Assembly (NCBI GenBank): GCA_965224045.1
Contig: CBDCYD010000005.1
Coordinates: 186,001 to 250,000 of the forward strand
Length of the DNA stretch: 64,000 nucleotides
Direction: 5' to 3'
Source of the DNA: Tectiglobus sp965224045
GTDB taxonomy: Bacteria; Pseudomonadota; Alphaproteobacteria; Rhizobiales; Hyphomicrobiaceae
The notes under the pieces are model-generated. The model ran no database searches, was not told the DNA's origin, and saw only the letters and a list, made by a program, of their open reading frames with translations. Of the stretch, positions 38,428 through 48,014 are shown in pieces (the stretch's first letter is position 1; the number at the start of each line of letters is the position of its first letter). The position numbers and the translations under genes were made by a program.

Positions 38428-39034
38428 ATGGCAGGCGGAACGAAACGTCGGCGCGGGTCGTGGAAAATCCCCAAAGGGGGCAGCTACGCCGACCTCAACG
38501 CAGCCGAAAAGCTCGGCCGGGCGAAGGTGCAACAGGGTATGGTCAATGGTTTTGTGGCGGCCGGTGCTGGCACCTTGGGTATGGCGAGCTACGCGGCGGC
38601 TGCGATCAACGCTACATATGGGAACTTTATCGCAGCCGGTGTTGGCTTGCTGAGTGGTGAAGTGCTGTTTGGCACGGCCAAAAATCAATTCGAACTCAGC
38701 GGTAAAAAAAACCGCAACCGGCAAGATGATCGCCCGCCAGGGCATGACCGTCGCCAAGTCGCCGCGCATGGCCCAAACGTTGTCCATGGCGTCACTCGAT
38801 AGCGGAATTCGTGGTCCACAGTCGGCATCGTTGGCCTATCTCAATCCGGCAGCGCGCAAAAAGGCCACCAAGGCCGGCGCACTGCCGGCGTCGCCGACAC
38901 GCAAGCCCAAAACAGCAAGTTCAAAGAAGACGGACGGCAGCAGCGGCAAGGTCAGCTACCGGACCAAGGACGGCCGCACGGTGCGGGGCACCAAGGGCCA
39001 AGTCGCGCGCTGGCGCAAGCAGCGGAAGAACTAA
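38428..39034 (+). CDS. Protein with shared C-terminal tag, frameshifted at A8
   Basis: Two frames read as one protein of about 200 aa if one A is dropped from the A8 run at 38704-38711. The 5' frame starts at ATG 38428 (AAAGGTGG upstream), has Gly/Ala-rich hydrophobic segments (VNGFVAAGAGTLGMASYAAA, NFIAAGVGLLSGEVLFG), and otherwise ends at 38802. The 3' frame continues KKTATGKMIARQGMTV and ends with GKVSYRTKDGRTVRG, TKGQVARWRKQRKN, almost the same as the previous gene. It may be real slippage, a mutation or a sequencing error. Confidence 0.6.
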
Positions 39035-39039
39035 ACGGC

Positions 39040-39648
39040 ATGCGTGTTCGGTTCGACATGCGCCAGTTCGAGAAGAAGGCGCGCCAGGTCGGCATTTTTG
39101 CCAGGGACCAGCTGCCCTATGCGATCTCGCGCACGCTCAACGACACGATGCACCAGGACACGCGCCCGCACATCATCAACGTGACGTGGCCGGCCGCCTT
39201 CACGGTGCGCAATTCCGGCCTGCCGCGTGCCGCGATCCGGGTCGAGAATTCGTCGAAGGGCGAACGGCCGTGGACGGCCGGCGTGTTCGATGCGCTCGGC
39301 CGCGCCCATCTCGAGGATCACGCCCGCGGCGGCACCAAGGATGCCGCCAGCGGGCACCTGGCGATCCCGAACCAGAAGCGCGTCAAGCTGCACGCGCGCG
39401 GCAAGACGCCGAAGCCGCGGGCGCTCGATCGCAAGATCCCGAGCCGGGCGCTGCGCGTGATCAAGGGCAAGGGCATTTTCGTCGGCCGCGGCGGGCGATT
39501 GCACGCCTGGTTTTGGTTCAAGAAGTCGGCGAAACTCGACAAGCGTTTCAGCTTCTATCGCGACTTTGCGACGGTCTCGACCCGCGGCATCCGCCGGCGC
39601 TTCCCGCCGCGCATTCAGCAGGCGATCAACTCGTCGTTCTATCGCTGA
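39040..39648 (+). CDS. Putative minor structural protein (HK97 gp10-like region)
   Basis: 202 aa. MRQFEKKARQVGIFARDQLP and AISRTLNDTMHQDTRPHIIN resemble the start of neck/minor tail proteins (gp10/DUF6441 type), and the C-terminus (RRFPPRIQQAINSSFYR) also fits. It lies 5 bp after the previous gene, ahead of the terminase genes. Assignment tentative. Confidence 0.5.
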   Translation: MRVRFDMRQFEKKARQVGIFARDQLPYAISRTLNDTMHQDTRPHIINVTWPAAFTVRNSGLPRAAIRVENSSKGERPWTAGVFDALGRAHLEDHARGGTKDAASGHLAIPNQKRVKLHARGKTPKPRALDRKIPSRALRVIKGKGIFVGRGGRLHAWFWFKKSAKLDKRFSFYRDFATVSTRGIRRRFPPRIQQAINSSFYR

Positions 39649-40165
39649 TTGGCAGGCAGCACGTCCGCGCATCCGAGCCAGGTCACCGTCTGAGCGCCAC
39701 GCCCGGGAAAATACCGACCCGTTTTTTGCCCCCGGGGGTCTGTGGTCGCAAGGACGTTGATTGATCACGTTCGATTGGTGGGTTGCAGCTCATGCATGTG
39801 TGCTGCTGCTCAGTGTTGCTGTGGTTCAATTGTTTTTGGTTGGCTGCTGTGTTCGTTCGCTTTCGCTTGTTCAACGTTGCTCAGTGGTTGTGTGCATGCT
39901 GCATGCTTCGTTCGTTTGCAGGTGTTCAAGTGTTCAATCACCCTGGCCTGCCGCGGGCGCTGTCTGACGTGCACGCCATGCTGCTGCATCGCAGTTTGTC
40001 AGCTCAAGCTCAGTCAAAGGCACACAGCAACGCTGTTTGATTGCGCCGGACGGTGGGTCCTTCCCCCCAGAGCCGGCCATCGCGGGTTACGCGCGACCGC
40101 GATGTGTCGCTAGAGACTGGGGCGAGCTGGGGGGATTCCGCCGCCGATCGAAATGGGGTGCAGAA
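39649..40165. other. T/G-rich noncoding region before terminase, possible cos/pac
   Basis: 517 bp without a credible gene. 39770-39950 is poor in A and rich in T, G and C on the plus strand, with repeated GTTC/TTCG/TGCTG words (GTTCGTTCGCTTTCGCTTG). Lambda-type terminases cut at a cos site just upstream of the small-subunit gene, so a packaging site is expected here. No 12-nt cohesive-end sequence can be pinpointed. Confidence 0.4.
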
Positions 40166-40657
40166 ATGGCGACACAGGCCGAATGCGCCAGGATGATCGG
40201 ACTGTCCGAACGTCGTTTTCGCGAGTTGCTCGACGAAGGCGTGCTGCAGCGGCGGTCCGCAGGGAAGTACAAATTCGAGGAGATCGTACCGGCGTACTGC
40301 GCACACCTTCGTGAGATTGCAGCCGGTCGTGGTGGTCAAGATGCGCAGGCGCAAAAGGCGGTGGACGATGCCCGTCGCGCCAAGGTGATGGCCGATCGCG
40401 CCGAGCTTGAATACGCCGAACTTAAGGGGGAACTGGTCCCGGCAGAGCAAGTCGCCGATACGCTTCACGCGGCGGTGCAGATCTTCCGGACCCGCATGCT
40501 GGCCCTGCCGTCATCGCTATCGCCACGCGTTGGCGCGCGCGATCCGGCCCTGGCCGAGAAGATGATCCGTGAACACGTCAACGAGGTGCTCGAAAACCTC
40601 GCGAAGGTCGACGTCACGCAGCCGGAGCCGCAAACGCAAGGCGCCGCAGCGACTTGA
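40166..40657 (+). CDS. Terminase small subunit, Nu1-like
   Basis: 163 aa. N-terminal winged HTH (MATQAECARMIGLSERRFRE, LLDEGVLQRRSAGKYKFEEI) as in lambda Nu1; the C-terminal helices (AELEYAELKGELVPAEQVAD, FRTRMLALPSSLSPR) match the phage DNA-packaging protein Nu1 family. It recognises the packaging site and recruits the large subunit. ATG 40166. The large-subunit frame overlaps its 3' end. Confidence 0.8.
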   Translation: MATQAECARMIGLSERRFRELLDEGVLQRRSAGKYKFEEIVPAYCAHLREIAAGRGGQDAQAQKAVDDARRAKVMADRAELEYAELKGELVPAEQVADTLHAAVQIFRTRMLALPSSLSPRVGARDPALAEKMIREHVNEVLENLAKVDVTQPEPQTQGAAAT

Positions 40658-42638
40658 TCTCAGCGCGAAACATCCCGCGCTTGCCCGGATCGTCGCCGAG
40701 GCGTTCACGCTTTGTGCGCCGCCACCGGAGCTTCTGATTTCGGAATGGGCGGACAGCCACCGGATGCTGTCTCCGGAGGCCGCCGCTGAGCCAGGCAAAT
40801 GGCGCACCGATACGATGGAGCCGATGCGCGCCATCATGGATGCGCCACGCGAAGAGGGTGTGCGTGAAGTCGTCGTGATGAAAGGCACGCAGGTCGGCTA
40901 CACCGAGGCGTTGCTCAACACCGTTGGTTATCACATCGACATGGAGCCGTGCCCGATCCTGTGGCTGTTGCCGGATCAAAAGGCCGTCGACGAGATCTCG
41001 AAAAACCGACTGCAGCCGATGCTGCGAGACACGCCGCGCCTGTCAGGAAAGGTCAAGCCGCCCCGCTCGCGCGACTCGTCCAACACGATCGCATCGAAAC
41101 AGTTTCCGGGCGGTCGCCTCGCAATTGTCGGTAGCCACGCACCGAATGACATTTCAAGTCGTCCGATCCGTTTGGTGATCTGCGACGAGACCGACCGCTA
41201 TGCGCTCTCTGCCGGCGTCGACGGTGATCCGATGTCGCTCGCCGCAAAGCGCCAGACCTGGTTCTGGAACCGGCTCACGATCAAGGGCTCATCGCCGAAC
41301 GTGAAAGGTCGCTCGGTCATCGAGCGGGAATACCGGCTGTCCGATATGCGCGAATGCCATGTTGCCTGTCCGCATTGCGAAGAAAAGCAGGTGCTCAGAT
41401 GGGCCAACGTCAAGTGGGACAAGGTCAAAAACGACGCCGGCAAGACGATCGAGCACAAGCCGGAAACGGCAAGCTATCAGTGTGAAGCGTGCGGCGTGCT
41501 TTGGGACGACGCCGATCGATTCTACGCACTCGGCAAGGTCAAGCCGGATGACTGGCGGCCGACGGCGCCGTTTCGCGGCATCGCCGGGTTTCATGTGCCG
41601 CAGTTCCTGTCAACGCGCGTCAAGTTGTCGGAAATTGTCACTGAGTTTCTGACCGCATACGGCAAGCTGCCAGGCACGGCACCGGACATCACTAAGCAAC
41701 AGGTGTTCGTCAACACCGTGCTTGCCGAGAGTTGGGAAGAGCAAGGCGAGACGGTTGATGAAGACGCACTCGCGAAACGCGCCGAGCCGTACGGGCCCGC
41801 CGACCTTCCCGCGGGAGTGCGCTTAACCACGGCCGGCATCGACGTTCAAAGTGACCGCCTTGAGATGCAGGTCATTGGGTGGGGCGCTGGTGAGGAATGC
41901 TGGGTCATCGAGTACAAGCTCTTTACAGGCAATCCGGCGCAGCCGTCCGTATGGCGCGAGTTGGATCAGTACCTGATGCGCACTCGTTACGCCACCGTTG
42001 ATGGGCGTACACTCAGAATTCGTGCGGCTTGCGTTGATACCGGCGGACATCATACGGCAGAGGTCTACGCCTATTGCAAAGGCAAGGGGCACCGACGGAT
42101 CTATCCGATAAAGGGTGATGATGGACCCCGGCCAGTTTGGCCTCCGCGCTCGAGCCGAGCGAAGGACAACAACCGTGTCTACATCGTCGGCGTCGATACG
42201 GCTAAAGATCAGATCTATGCGCGCCTGAACATCCCGCCCCGCAAAGAGCCGGCGATGATTGATCAGCCGCATCCGGGGCGCATCCACTTCCCGTCTCCTG
42301 ACCCGGAAGTTGGCACTGATCTCGTTAACGAGGACTACTTCAACCAGCTCACCGCTGAAACGGTGATGACCCGCTACCGAAAGGGCAAACCCTATCGCGA
42401 GTGGATCAAACCACCTGGCCGTCAAAACGAGGCGCTGGATACCTTCGCCTACGCACTGGCCGCGCGCATGTCGATGGGCGTGCGTCTGCCGCATCACGAA
42501 ACTGAGGTCGAAACCGACGCTCCGGCGGCACCGACCAAGCCTACACGAAAAGTCGTCGTGAAGCGTCGCGCCGCAACGACCAAGAAACCACCTAAGCGTC
42601 GCCGTAGCGCCGCGGAAATCGGAAGGATGATGCGCTGA
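40569..42638 (+). CDS. Terminase large subunit, lambda GpA family
   Basis: 689 aa if GTG 40569 is used; the start is uncertain because it overlaps the small subunit by 89 bp and the conserved part begins near SEWADSHRMLSPEAAAEPG. The ATPase Walker-A-like motif is MKGTQVGYTE (104-113), Walker B is IRLVICDETDRY (D206/E207). A CPHC...CEAC zinc element lies mid-protein, and the nuclease domain has AGIDVQSDRLEMQVIGWG and DTGGHHTAEVY. The C-terminus is basic (KRRAATTKKPPKRRR). It packages DNA into the prohead. Confidence 0.92.
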   Translation: MNTSTRCSKTSRRSTSRSRSRKRKAPQRLDLSAKHPALARIVAEAFTLCAPPPELLISEWADSHRMLSPEAAAEPGKWRTDTMEPMRAIMDAPREEGVREVVVMKGTQVGYTEALLNTVGYHIDMEPCPILWLLPDQKAVDEISKNRLQPMLRDTPRLSGKVKPPRSRDSSNTIASKQFPGGRLAIVGSHAPNDISSRPIRLVICDETDRYALSAGVDGDPMSLAAKRQTWFWNRLTIKGSSPNVKGRSVIEREYRLSDMRECHVACPHCEEKQVLRWANVKWDKVKNDAGKTIEHKPETASYQCEACGVLWDDADRFYALGKVKPDDWRPTAPFRGIAGFHVPQFLSTRVKLSEIVTEFLTAYGKLPGTAPDITKQQVFVNTVLAESWEEQGETVDEDALAKRAEPYGPADLPAGVRLTTAGIDVQSDRLEMQVIGWGAGEECWVIEYKLFTGNPAQPSVWRELDQYLMRTRYATVDGRTLRIRAACVDTGGHHTAEVYAYCKGKGHRRIYPIKGDDGPRPVWPPRSSRAKDNNRVYIVGVDTAKDQIYARLNIPPRKEPAMIDQPHPGRIHFPSPDPEVGTDLVNEDYFNQLTAETVMTRYRKGKPYREWIKPPGRQNEALDTFAYALAARMSMGVRLPHHETEVETDAPAAPTKPTRKVVVKRRAATTKKPPKRRRSAAEIGRMMR

Positions 42639-42895
42639 TGGCTGTCGACATTCAGGCCGACCTCGAGGCGCTCTATGCCGCGATCATCGCGCGTGCCAGT
42701 GGCAAGCAGGTGAGCCAGTCCGGTCACAAAGACAAACAGGCGAGCTTTGTGGGTACACCGCTCAAGGACCTGATCCGGCTCTATCGCTCGATGTGGTTCA
42801 AGGAAAGCGGGTTGCCGGACATCGCCGACATTGAGCGCGCCGTGACACGACGTGCCAAGCCTATTCACGTTGCATTTGGAGACAGCTTCCGGTGA
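42638..42895 (+). CDS. Head-tail joining protein, gpW-like
   Basis: 85 aa. Short protein between terminase and portal with the gpW-like pattern LEALYAAIIARASGKQVSQS. It overlaps both neighbours by 1-4 bp. Assignment rests on size, position and weak similarity. Confidence 0.65.
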   Translation: MAVDIQADLEALYAAIIARASGKQVSQSGHKDKQASFVGTPLKDLIRLYRSMWFKESGLPDIADIERAVTRRAKPIHVAFGDSFR

Positions 42896-44562
42896 CAGCC
42901 CTGGTTCCGGCCGAGGCGCCGCCCAAAAAACCGGTCGTGCGCATTCCGGCACGCTCGCGCCGTATGAGCGGGTCTGCCTCCGATCGGACAGCATACACCG
43001 GTGCATCGCTGTTCAATCGCGACATTGGAATGTGGCGCCCGCCGCTACGATCCGCCGACGGCGAGATCCTGCGCGACAATTCCAAGGTTCGGGCGCGGGC
43101 GCGCGACCTGGTGCGCAATAATCCGTTTGCCCGTCAGACCGTGCGTGTGTCGCGGCTCGGTGTAGTTGGGCACCGGTTCAAATACTCCTGCCAGCCGGAC
43201 CATCGGTTCCTCGGCATCGATCCGGAGGAAGCGCGTCGCTGGGGGCAGGAATGGGAACGCATTTGGGAGAGTTACGCGCACTCGTCGAATTTCTACGTCG
43301 ATGCCGGCCGCCGGCTGAATTTCACACAACTCATGGGGCTAGTCCACGACAACCGCATGGTTGATGGTGAAGCCCTTGTTGCTGCGGAGTGGGATGAAGC
43401 GAGCAAATGGCGCACCTGCTTCCAGGCCATCGACGTTGATCGGCTTGAGAACCCGCGTGGGCGGCCCGAGTCGAAGTATCTCAAAGCCGGCGTTGCGCTC
43501 AGCGACTTCAACGCACCACTCGGTTACTGGATTCGCGAAACGCATCCCAACGACCGGACTTTGATTGGTTCGAACCCGATGGCGCATCACTTCGTCCAGC
43601 GGCGCACGCCGTGGGGGCGCCCTGTGATGATGCACTCCTACGAGCATCACCGTGCCAGCCAGACGCGTGGAATCTCGCTCTTCGCGCCGGTCATTCGCAC
43701 GTTGAAAATGGGGTCCGAGTACACCGAAATGGCGCTCGCCGCCGCGGTCCTGCAGGCCTCTTTCGCAGCCGTGCTCACATCGCCGTCCAATGCCGAGGAG
43801 GTACTCAACATCCTGCAGGCACAGGGCGTTGATCTTGCCGATGACGACGGCGACCCGGTCTCGATGGCAAGTCATCTGCTCAACGAGCTGAACGAAATGG
43901 CCGAATACTACCGCGGCCTCAATTTCTCGATCGCTGGTCTAAAGGTACCGCACCTGGCGCCGGGCGACGCGCTGGATCTGAAATCACCGGGGCAGAAGGC
44001 TGCGGACTTCGGAGAGTTCCACACGGCACACACGCGCGAGATCGCGGCCGGTACCGGCACAAACCCGATCGAGGTTAGCCAAAACTTCGCCAACGTGAAT
44101 TACTCGTCCGCGAAAATGGCCAGTGCATTGTCCTTCCGCGGCTACAAGGTGCGTCGCGCGGATCTCGCCACCGAGTTCGCATTCCCTATGGTCGGCGCCG
44201 TGCTCGAGGAAGTCGTGTTCTCTGGCGCGCTGCAATTGCCGAAAGGCGTCTCGCCGCTCGACTTCTACGCGGCGCGCGACGCACTGATCAAAGGCGAGTT
44301 TCTGGCCGCCGGCCCACCGAGCCTCGAACCGCTCAAAGAAGCCAACGCGCTTGCCAAGGAAATCGAAAACGGGACGAACACGCTGCAGCAGGCCTGTGCC
44401 GAACGCGGGCTCGACTATCTCGACGTTCTCGATCAGCTCGCGACGGAAAAGCGCGACTTTGAGAAGCGTGGGCTCACCTGGAATTTCGGCGCCGGCATGC
44501 TCGCGCCGGTCGCGGAAGAAAACGTCGCTGACGGCGGCGACGAGCAAGAGAACCAACAATGA
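42892..44562 (+). CDS. Portal protein, lambda gpB family
   Basis: 556 aa from GTG 42892 (GTGA overlap). Family features: RDLVRNNPFARQTVRVSRLG, GEALVAAEWDEASKWRTCFQ, HSYEHHRASQTRGISLFAPV and GTNPIEVSQNFANVNYSSAK. The portal forms the dodecameric vertex ring through which DNA passes. Acidic C-terminus (EENVADGGDEQENQQ). Confidence 0.93.
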   Translation: MTALVPAEAPPKKPVVRIPARSRRMSGSASDRTAYTGASLFNRDIGMWRPPLRSADGEILRDNSKVRARARDLVRNNPFARQTVRVSRLGVVGHRFKYSCQPDHRFLGIDPEEARRWGQEWERIWESYAHSSNFYVDAGRRLNFTQLMGLVHDNRMVDGEALVAAEWDEASKWRTCFQAIDVDRLENPRGRPESKYLKAGVALSDFNAPLGYWIRETHPNDRTLIGSNPMAHHFVQRRTPWGRPVMMHSYEHHRASQTRGISLFAPVIRTLKMGSEYTEMALAAAVLQASFAAVLTSPSNAEEVLNILQAQGVDLADDDGDPVSMASHLLNELNEMAEYYRGLNFSIAGLKVPHLAPGDALDLKSPGQKAADFGEFHTAHTREIAAGTGTNPIEVSQNFANVNYSSAKMASALSFRGYKVRRADLATEFAFPMVGAVLEEVVFSGALQLPKGVSPLDFYAARDALIKGEFLAAGPPSLEPLKEANALAKEIENGTNTLQQACAERGLDYLDVLDQLATEKRDFEKRGLTWNFGAGMLAPVAEENVADGGDEQENQQ

Positions 44563-45501
44563 CCGACGGTCTACAGATCCAGTCGCAGGCACGCGGCACG
44601 CCGCATGCCGATCTCGGTTTTTGGATGCAAAGCCAGATTATCGGCCAGCCGATGGCAATGACGGCGCATCATCTCACGCACCTCATCGAGACGATCACGG
44701 CAAACCGCTTCGTGCTGCCACGCGATCGCAAGTCACGCGCGCGCATTACGGACAAGGGTACGGCAATCGTCGAAGTCCACGGCGTGCTGCTCAATCGCAT
44801 TCCCGTGCTCGGCAGCTTCTGGGGGCTCACATCCTACGAGGGACTGACCGAACAATGCCGACGTCTGTCGACCAATACGGACGTCAAGCGGGTCGTACTC
44901 GACATCAACTCGCCCGGTGGTGTGGTGATGGGCATTCAGGGCTGCAGCGATGCCCTCTGCAAACTCGGTGAGAAAAAACCCGTGCACGCGATTGCGCACG
45001 ACATGGCGGACAGCGCGGGTTACTGGCTTGCCGCCTGCGCCAGGACGATCAGCGTCACCAAGGACGGCGAGGTCGGCTCGATCGGTGTGCGATCAGGACA
45101 CATCTCCTACGCCGAGATGCTCGAGCGATCAGGCATGGAAGTGACACTGTTTTCTGCCGGCGCCACAAAAAATGACAGGATGCCCTATCAGATCCTGCAA
45201 CCGCAGGAAGCCGCCGAGGAAGCCCACGGAGTCGAGCGGGACTACGATCGCTTCGTTGCGCACGTCGCTAAACATCGGAGGCTGAGCGAAGACGCAGTGC
45301 GCGAGACCGACGCGCGAGTCTTTCGCGGATCAGAACGCCGTCGCCGCCAAGCTCGCCGACCGTATCGAAACGCTCGATGACCTCGTTGAACGCCTCGAAA
45401 AGGCCGATGCCGGTACGTCCAGCACTACGCGTAAGTCGAAGTCCACGGGTGCCGCTCGCGCGGTCCACCCCGCGTTCGCCGCGCCACGGGCACCCCCCTG
45501 A
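44559..45501 (+). CDS. S49 head protease (lambda gpC-like), apparent frameshift
   Basis: The first frame ends at 45380 (273 aa). S49/SppA features: LDINSPGGVVMG, catalytic Ser152 in HDMADSAGYWLA, and GSIGVRSGHISYAEML. After ARVF the frame goes wrong (RGSERRRRQ); reading one base later gives the family-like continuation ADQNAVAAKLADRIETLDDL and stops at TGA 45499-45501. So one extra base is present near TTT (45321-45323). Role: matures the prohead by cleaving scaffold. Confidence 0.8.
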
Positions 45502-45518
45502 AAACTGGAGCAACCCAA

Positions 45519-46020
45519 ATGAACGATCAGACCACGCCCCGTGGCCGATGCAGGTCACGACGATGCCATCGCACGCGTTGCAGGCTACTTCGCGAGCAGC
45601 GGCGCCCCGGCGCAAAATCCGCAGCAGCCGACCGAGTCACGCGCTGAAATCGAAGCTGCGGCCACCAAGGCGGCCGAAGCGCGAATCTTCGGCATCCTGG
45701 AGGCCGAAGAGGCCAAGGGGCGTCCGACGCTCGCAATGCGACTGGCCAAAACGCCGGGCATCTCTGTCGAGATGGCCAAGACGTTTCTGAGCGGTACGCC
45801 GGTCGAGACCGCGCCGACCAAAGACGACAAGCCGGCGGAGAGCCAGGCCGCACAACTCGGCAAGGCGCTCCAGAACGAGAGCGAATTGTCCAAGGAGATG
45901 CGAGACCCGAACAACAGCGCCGGCGTCAAGCCGGAAGCGTCGGACGGGAAGGGCAACCGGCCACGGTTCTCTGATCTCGCAGGCGAGGCGTCTCCCAAAA
46001 AGAAAGGACTGTTCTCATGA
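45519..46020 (+). CDS. Head assembly protein, apparent frameshift at C4
   Basis: ATG 45519 has GGAG upstream, but its frame soon turns Arg-rich and does not continue. Dropping one C from CCCC (45537-45540) joins MNDQTTP to VADAGHDDAIARVAGYFASS, which runs to 46020 (about 166 aa). Alternatively translation starts at GTG 45541 (159 aa). Ala/Lys-rich with ILEAEEAKGRPTLAMRLAKT and an acidic, disordered C-terminal region; its place between protease and decoration gene suggests a scaffold or capsid assembly role. Confidence 0.6.
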
Positions 46021-46397
46021 CCGTGGTCGCAACCACTCCGAAGTTTGCTCACGACTGGCTCGTGCATGAGCTTGATCCCGATCTCTTTCGTCGTGGCGGA
46101 ACGATTGCATCCGGTGCCGGTGCCGTAACCACCGGCACCGTGCTTGGCAAAATCACCGCATCGGGCAAGTACGTTCCGATTGATTTTGCCGCCGGTGATG
46201 GCAGCGAGAACGCCGCTGCCATTCTGATCAACTACGCTGATGCGACGTCCGCAGATGTGGAGACGGCCATCCTGATTGGCAACGCGCAGATTGTTCCCAA
46301 TCAGCTCACCTGGCCTGCCGGCGCCACTCAAGTGCAGAAGGACGCCGCCCTGGCCCAGCTGGCCGCCCTCGACATCATCTCGCATCAGCGCGGCTAA
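46017..46397 (+). CDS. Head decoration protein, gpD-like
   Basis: 126 aa. GGTIASGAGAVTTGTVLGKI and AILINYADATSADVETAILI match lambda gpD-type decoration proteins, trimers that stabilise expanded capsids. ATG 46017 overlaps the previous stop (ATGA). Usual length and position before the major capsid gene. Confidence 0.88.
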   Translation: MTVVATTPKFAHDWLVHELDPDLFRRGGTIASGAGAVTTGTVLGKITASGKYVPIDFAAGDGSENAAAILINYADATSADVETAILIGNAQIVPNQLTWPAGATQVQKDAALAQLAALDIISHQRG

Positions 46398-46428
46398 CCG
46401 CTCTTCGAACTGAAAGGAAACATATCTC

Positions 46429-47478
46429 ATGTCACAAATCAGTGAGATGGTGAACGAGCGGTATTCAACCGTGGAGCTCACTCAAGCTATCAACAAGCGG
46501 GACAACGAATACGGTCTGCTCAACGGACTTGGCCTCTTCAACGAAGAGGGAATTGCAGATCGCGAAGTGAAGATTGAGACCCGCGAACAGCACCTGCACA
46601 TCATCCCATCGTCGCCGATCGGAACACCCGCGCCCGCCGCGGATGATCCGGATAGCGGTGACATCCGCATTCTGCCTACGTTCCGGCACGCCAAGAAATA
46701 CAAGATCCTGGCGGAAGAATTGCAGGGTGTGCGCAAGTTCGGTACCGATGATGAGGTGGAACACTTCGATGAGCGGATGCTCAAGGAGCTGGACCTAGCT
46801 CAGCGCGAGCATCGTCAGACGAAAGAGTTTCTTCGCTGGAGCGCGCTCAAAGGTGACGTGTATGACCCGGACGGCGCTCGTCTCTTGTTCAACACCTACA
46901 ACGTGATGGGCGAGACGCAGAAGGAAATCGAGTACGACCTCAACAACGGTGCTGCGGTCGATCCAATACAAGACGGCAACGATGAGTTGCTGGACTATAT
47001 GGAGGACGAAGCGCTCGGTGAGGTCGTCAATGGCGTGATGATGTTCTGCTCGCCCGGCTTCATTACGGCGATGCAGAAGAACACGGCGTTTCGTGATGCC
47101 TACAAGTATCACGCGGAAGCGGCCGGGGAAGTCAACCCGAACCGTCAGTCGCTACGTCGGCCCTTCGAGTTCAAGGATGTCTACTACATCCGACATCGCG
47201 GATCGTGCACGTTCAAGAAATCAGACGGCTCGGTCGTAAAGCACACGTTCATCCCGGACAATGAAGCAATCGCAGTGCCTCTCGGTACTTACGAGTGCTT
47301 CCGCACGTGGTTCGGGCCGGCGGAGTTCATCGAAACGGTCAATACCATCGGTGAGGAACTTTACGTCAAGCCGAAGATGATGGATCTGGATATGGGCGTC
47401 GAGCTGCATACCTTCGCGCACCAGCTCAATCTCGTAACCAAGCCGCGTCTCGTGAGCAAAATTACGATCAAGCCATAA
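46429..47478 (+). CDS. Major capsid protein, gpE family
   Basis: 349 aa, normal size for lambda gpE (about 341). Features: SEMVNERYSTVELTQAINKR, ILPTFRHAKKYKILAEELQG, REHRQTKEFLRWSALKGDVY and the C-terminal VELHTFAHQLNLVTKPRLVS. ATG 46429 has AAAGGAAA upstream. HK97-fold shell protein. Confidence 0.95.
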   Translation: MSQISEMVNERYSTVELTQAINKRDNEYGLLNGLGLFNEEGIADREVKIETREQHLHIIPSSPIGTPAPAADDPDSGDIRILPTFRHAKKYKILAEELQGVRKFGTDDEVEHFDERMLKELDLAQREHRQTKEFLRWSALKGDVYDPDGARLLFNTYNVMGETQKEIEYDLNNGAAVDPIQDGNDELLDYMEDEALGEVVNGVMMFCSPGFITAMQKNTAFRDAYKYHAEAAGEVNPNRQSLRRPFEFKDVYYIRHRGSCTFKKSDGSVVKHTFIPDNEAIAVPLGTYECFRTWFGPAEFIETVNTIGEELYVKPKMMDLDMGVELHTFAHQLNLVTKPRLVSKITIKP

Positions 47479-47579
47479 GCGCGAAGCTACTAACGACATG
47501 CACATGGCATTCTTCACAGCCGCTGCGAGCGATCGTGGCGGCTGTGCGGCATGGCATGCGCGAAATGCAGGAGGGAGTC

Positions 47580-48014
47580 ATGGAAATAATCGTGTTGGAA
47601 GCGGGTGCCGAGGTCATCTTACCCTCGGGCGCGAAGCAGATGTATCCCCTCAAGTGGCGAGGCGTGGTTCCCGACGAGATAGGTCAAGACTGGGTTGATG
47701 CAGGCATCGCTGAAGATGTCACGCCCGAACCCGTGATGATCGCTGTGGAGTTCACGCCAAGACAGCTCGAAATTCTGCGCGAACTTGCCGATCAAATTGC
47801 CGCTCAACAAGATGCGCCTATTGCCTTCCAAGCGATGAGAGTGGGCGAGCTTCGCGATCTTGCGGCACTGCTGGACATTGAAGGTTCCGGCAAAATGAAG
47901 AAGGCGGACCTGGTGGCGATCCTGAGTGAACGCGAACCGGAGTTGCGCGACGTCCTAGCAGGCATGCACGAGGACCCCGAAGACGAAGATCCGGACGATG
48001 ATGGCGCGGATTGA
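47580..48014 (+). CDS. Head protein with SAP/Rho-N-like motif
   Basis: 144 aa from ATG 47580 (GGAGG upstream). RVGELRDLAALLDIEGSGKM followed by KKADLVAILSE is a SAP/Rho-N-like helix-extended-loop-helix. Acidic C-terminus (DPEDEDPDDDGAD). In this position phages encode head completion proteins such as FI. Function tentative. Confidence 0.6.
   Translation: MEIIVLEAGAEVILPSGAKQMYPLKWRGVVPDEIGQDWVDAGIAEDVTPEPVMIAVEFTPRQLEILRELADQIAAQQDAPIAFQAMRVGELRDLAALLDIEGSGKMKKADLVAILSEREPELRDVLAGMHEDPEDEDPDDDGAD

Noticed and set aside
38811..39764. 317-codon plus-strand frame over the tagged gene and the minor structural gene
   Set aside because: Arg-rich out-of-frame reading of two better-supported genes; ends in noncoding DNA.
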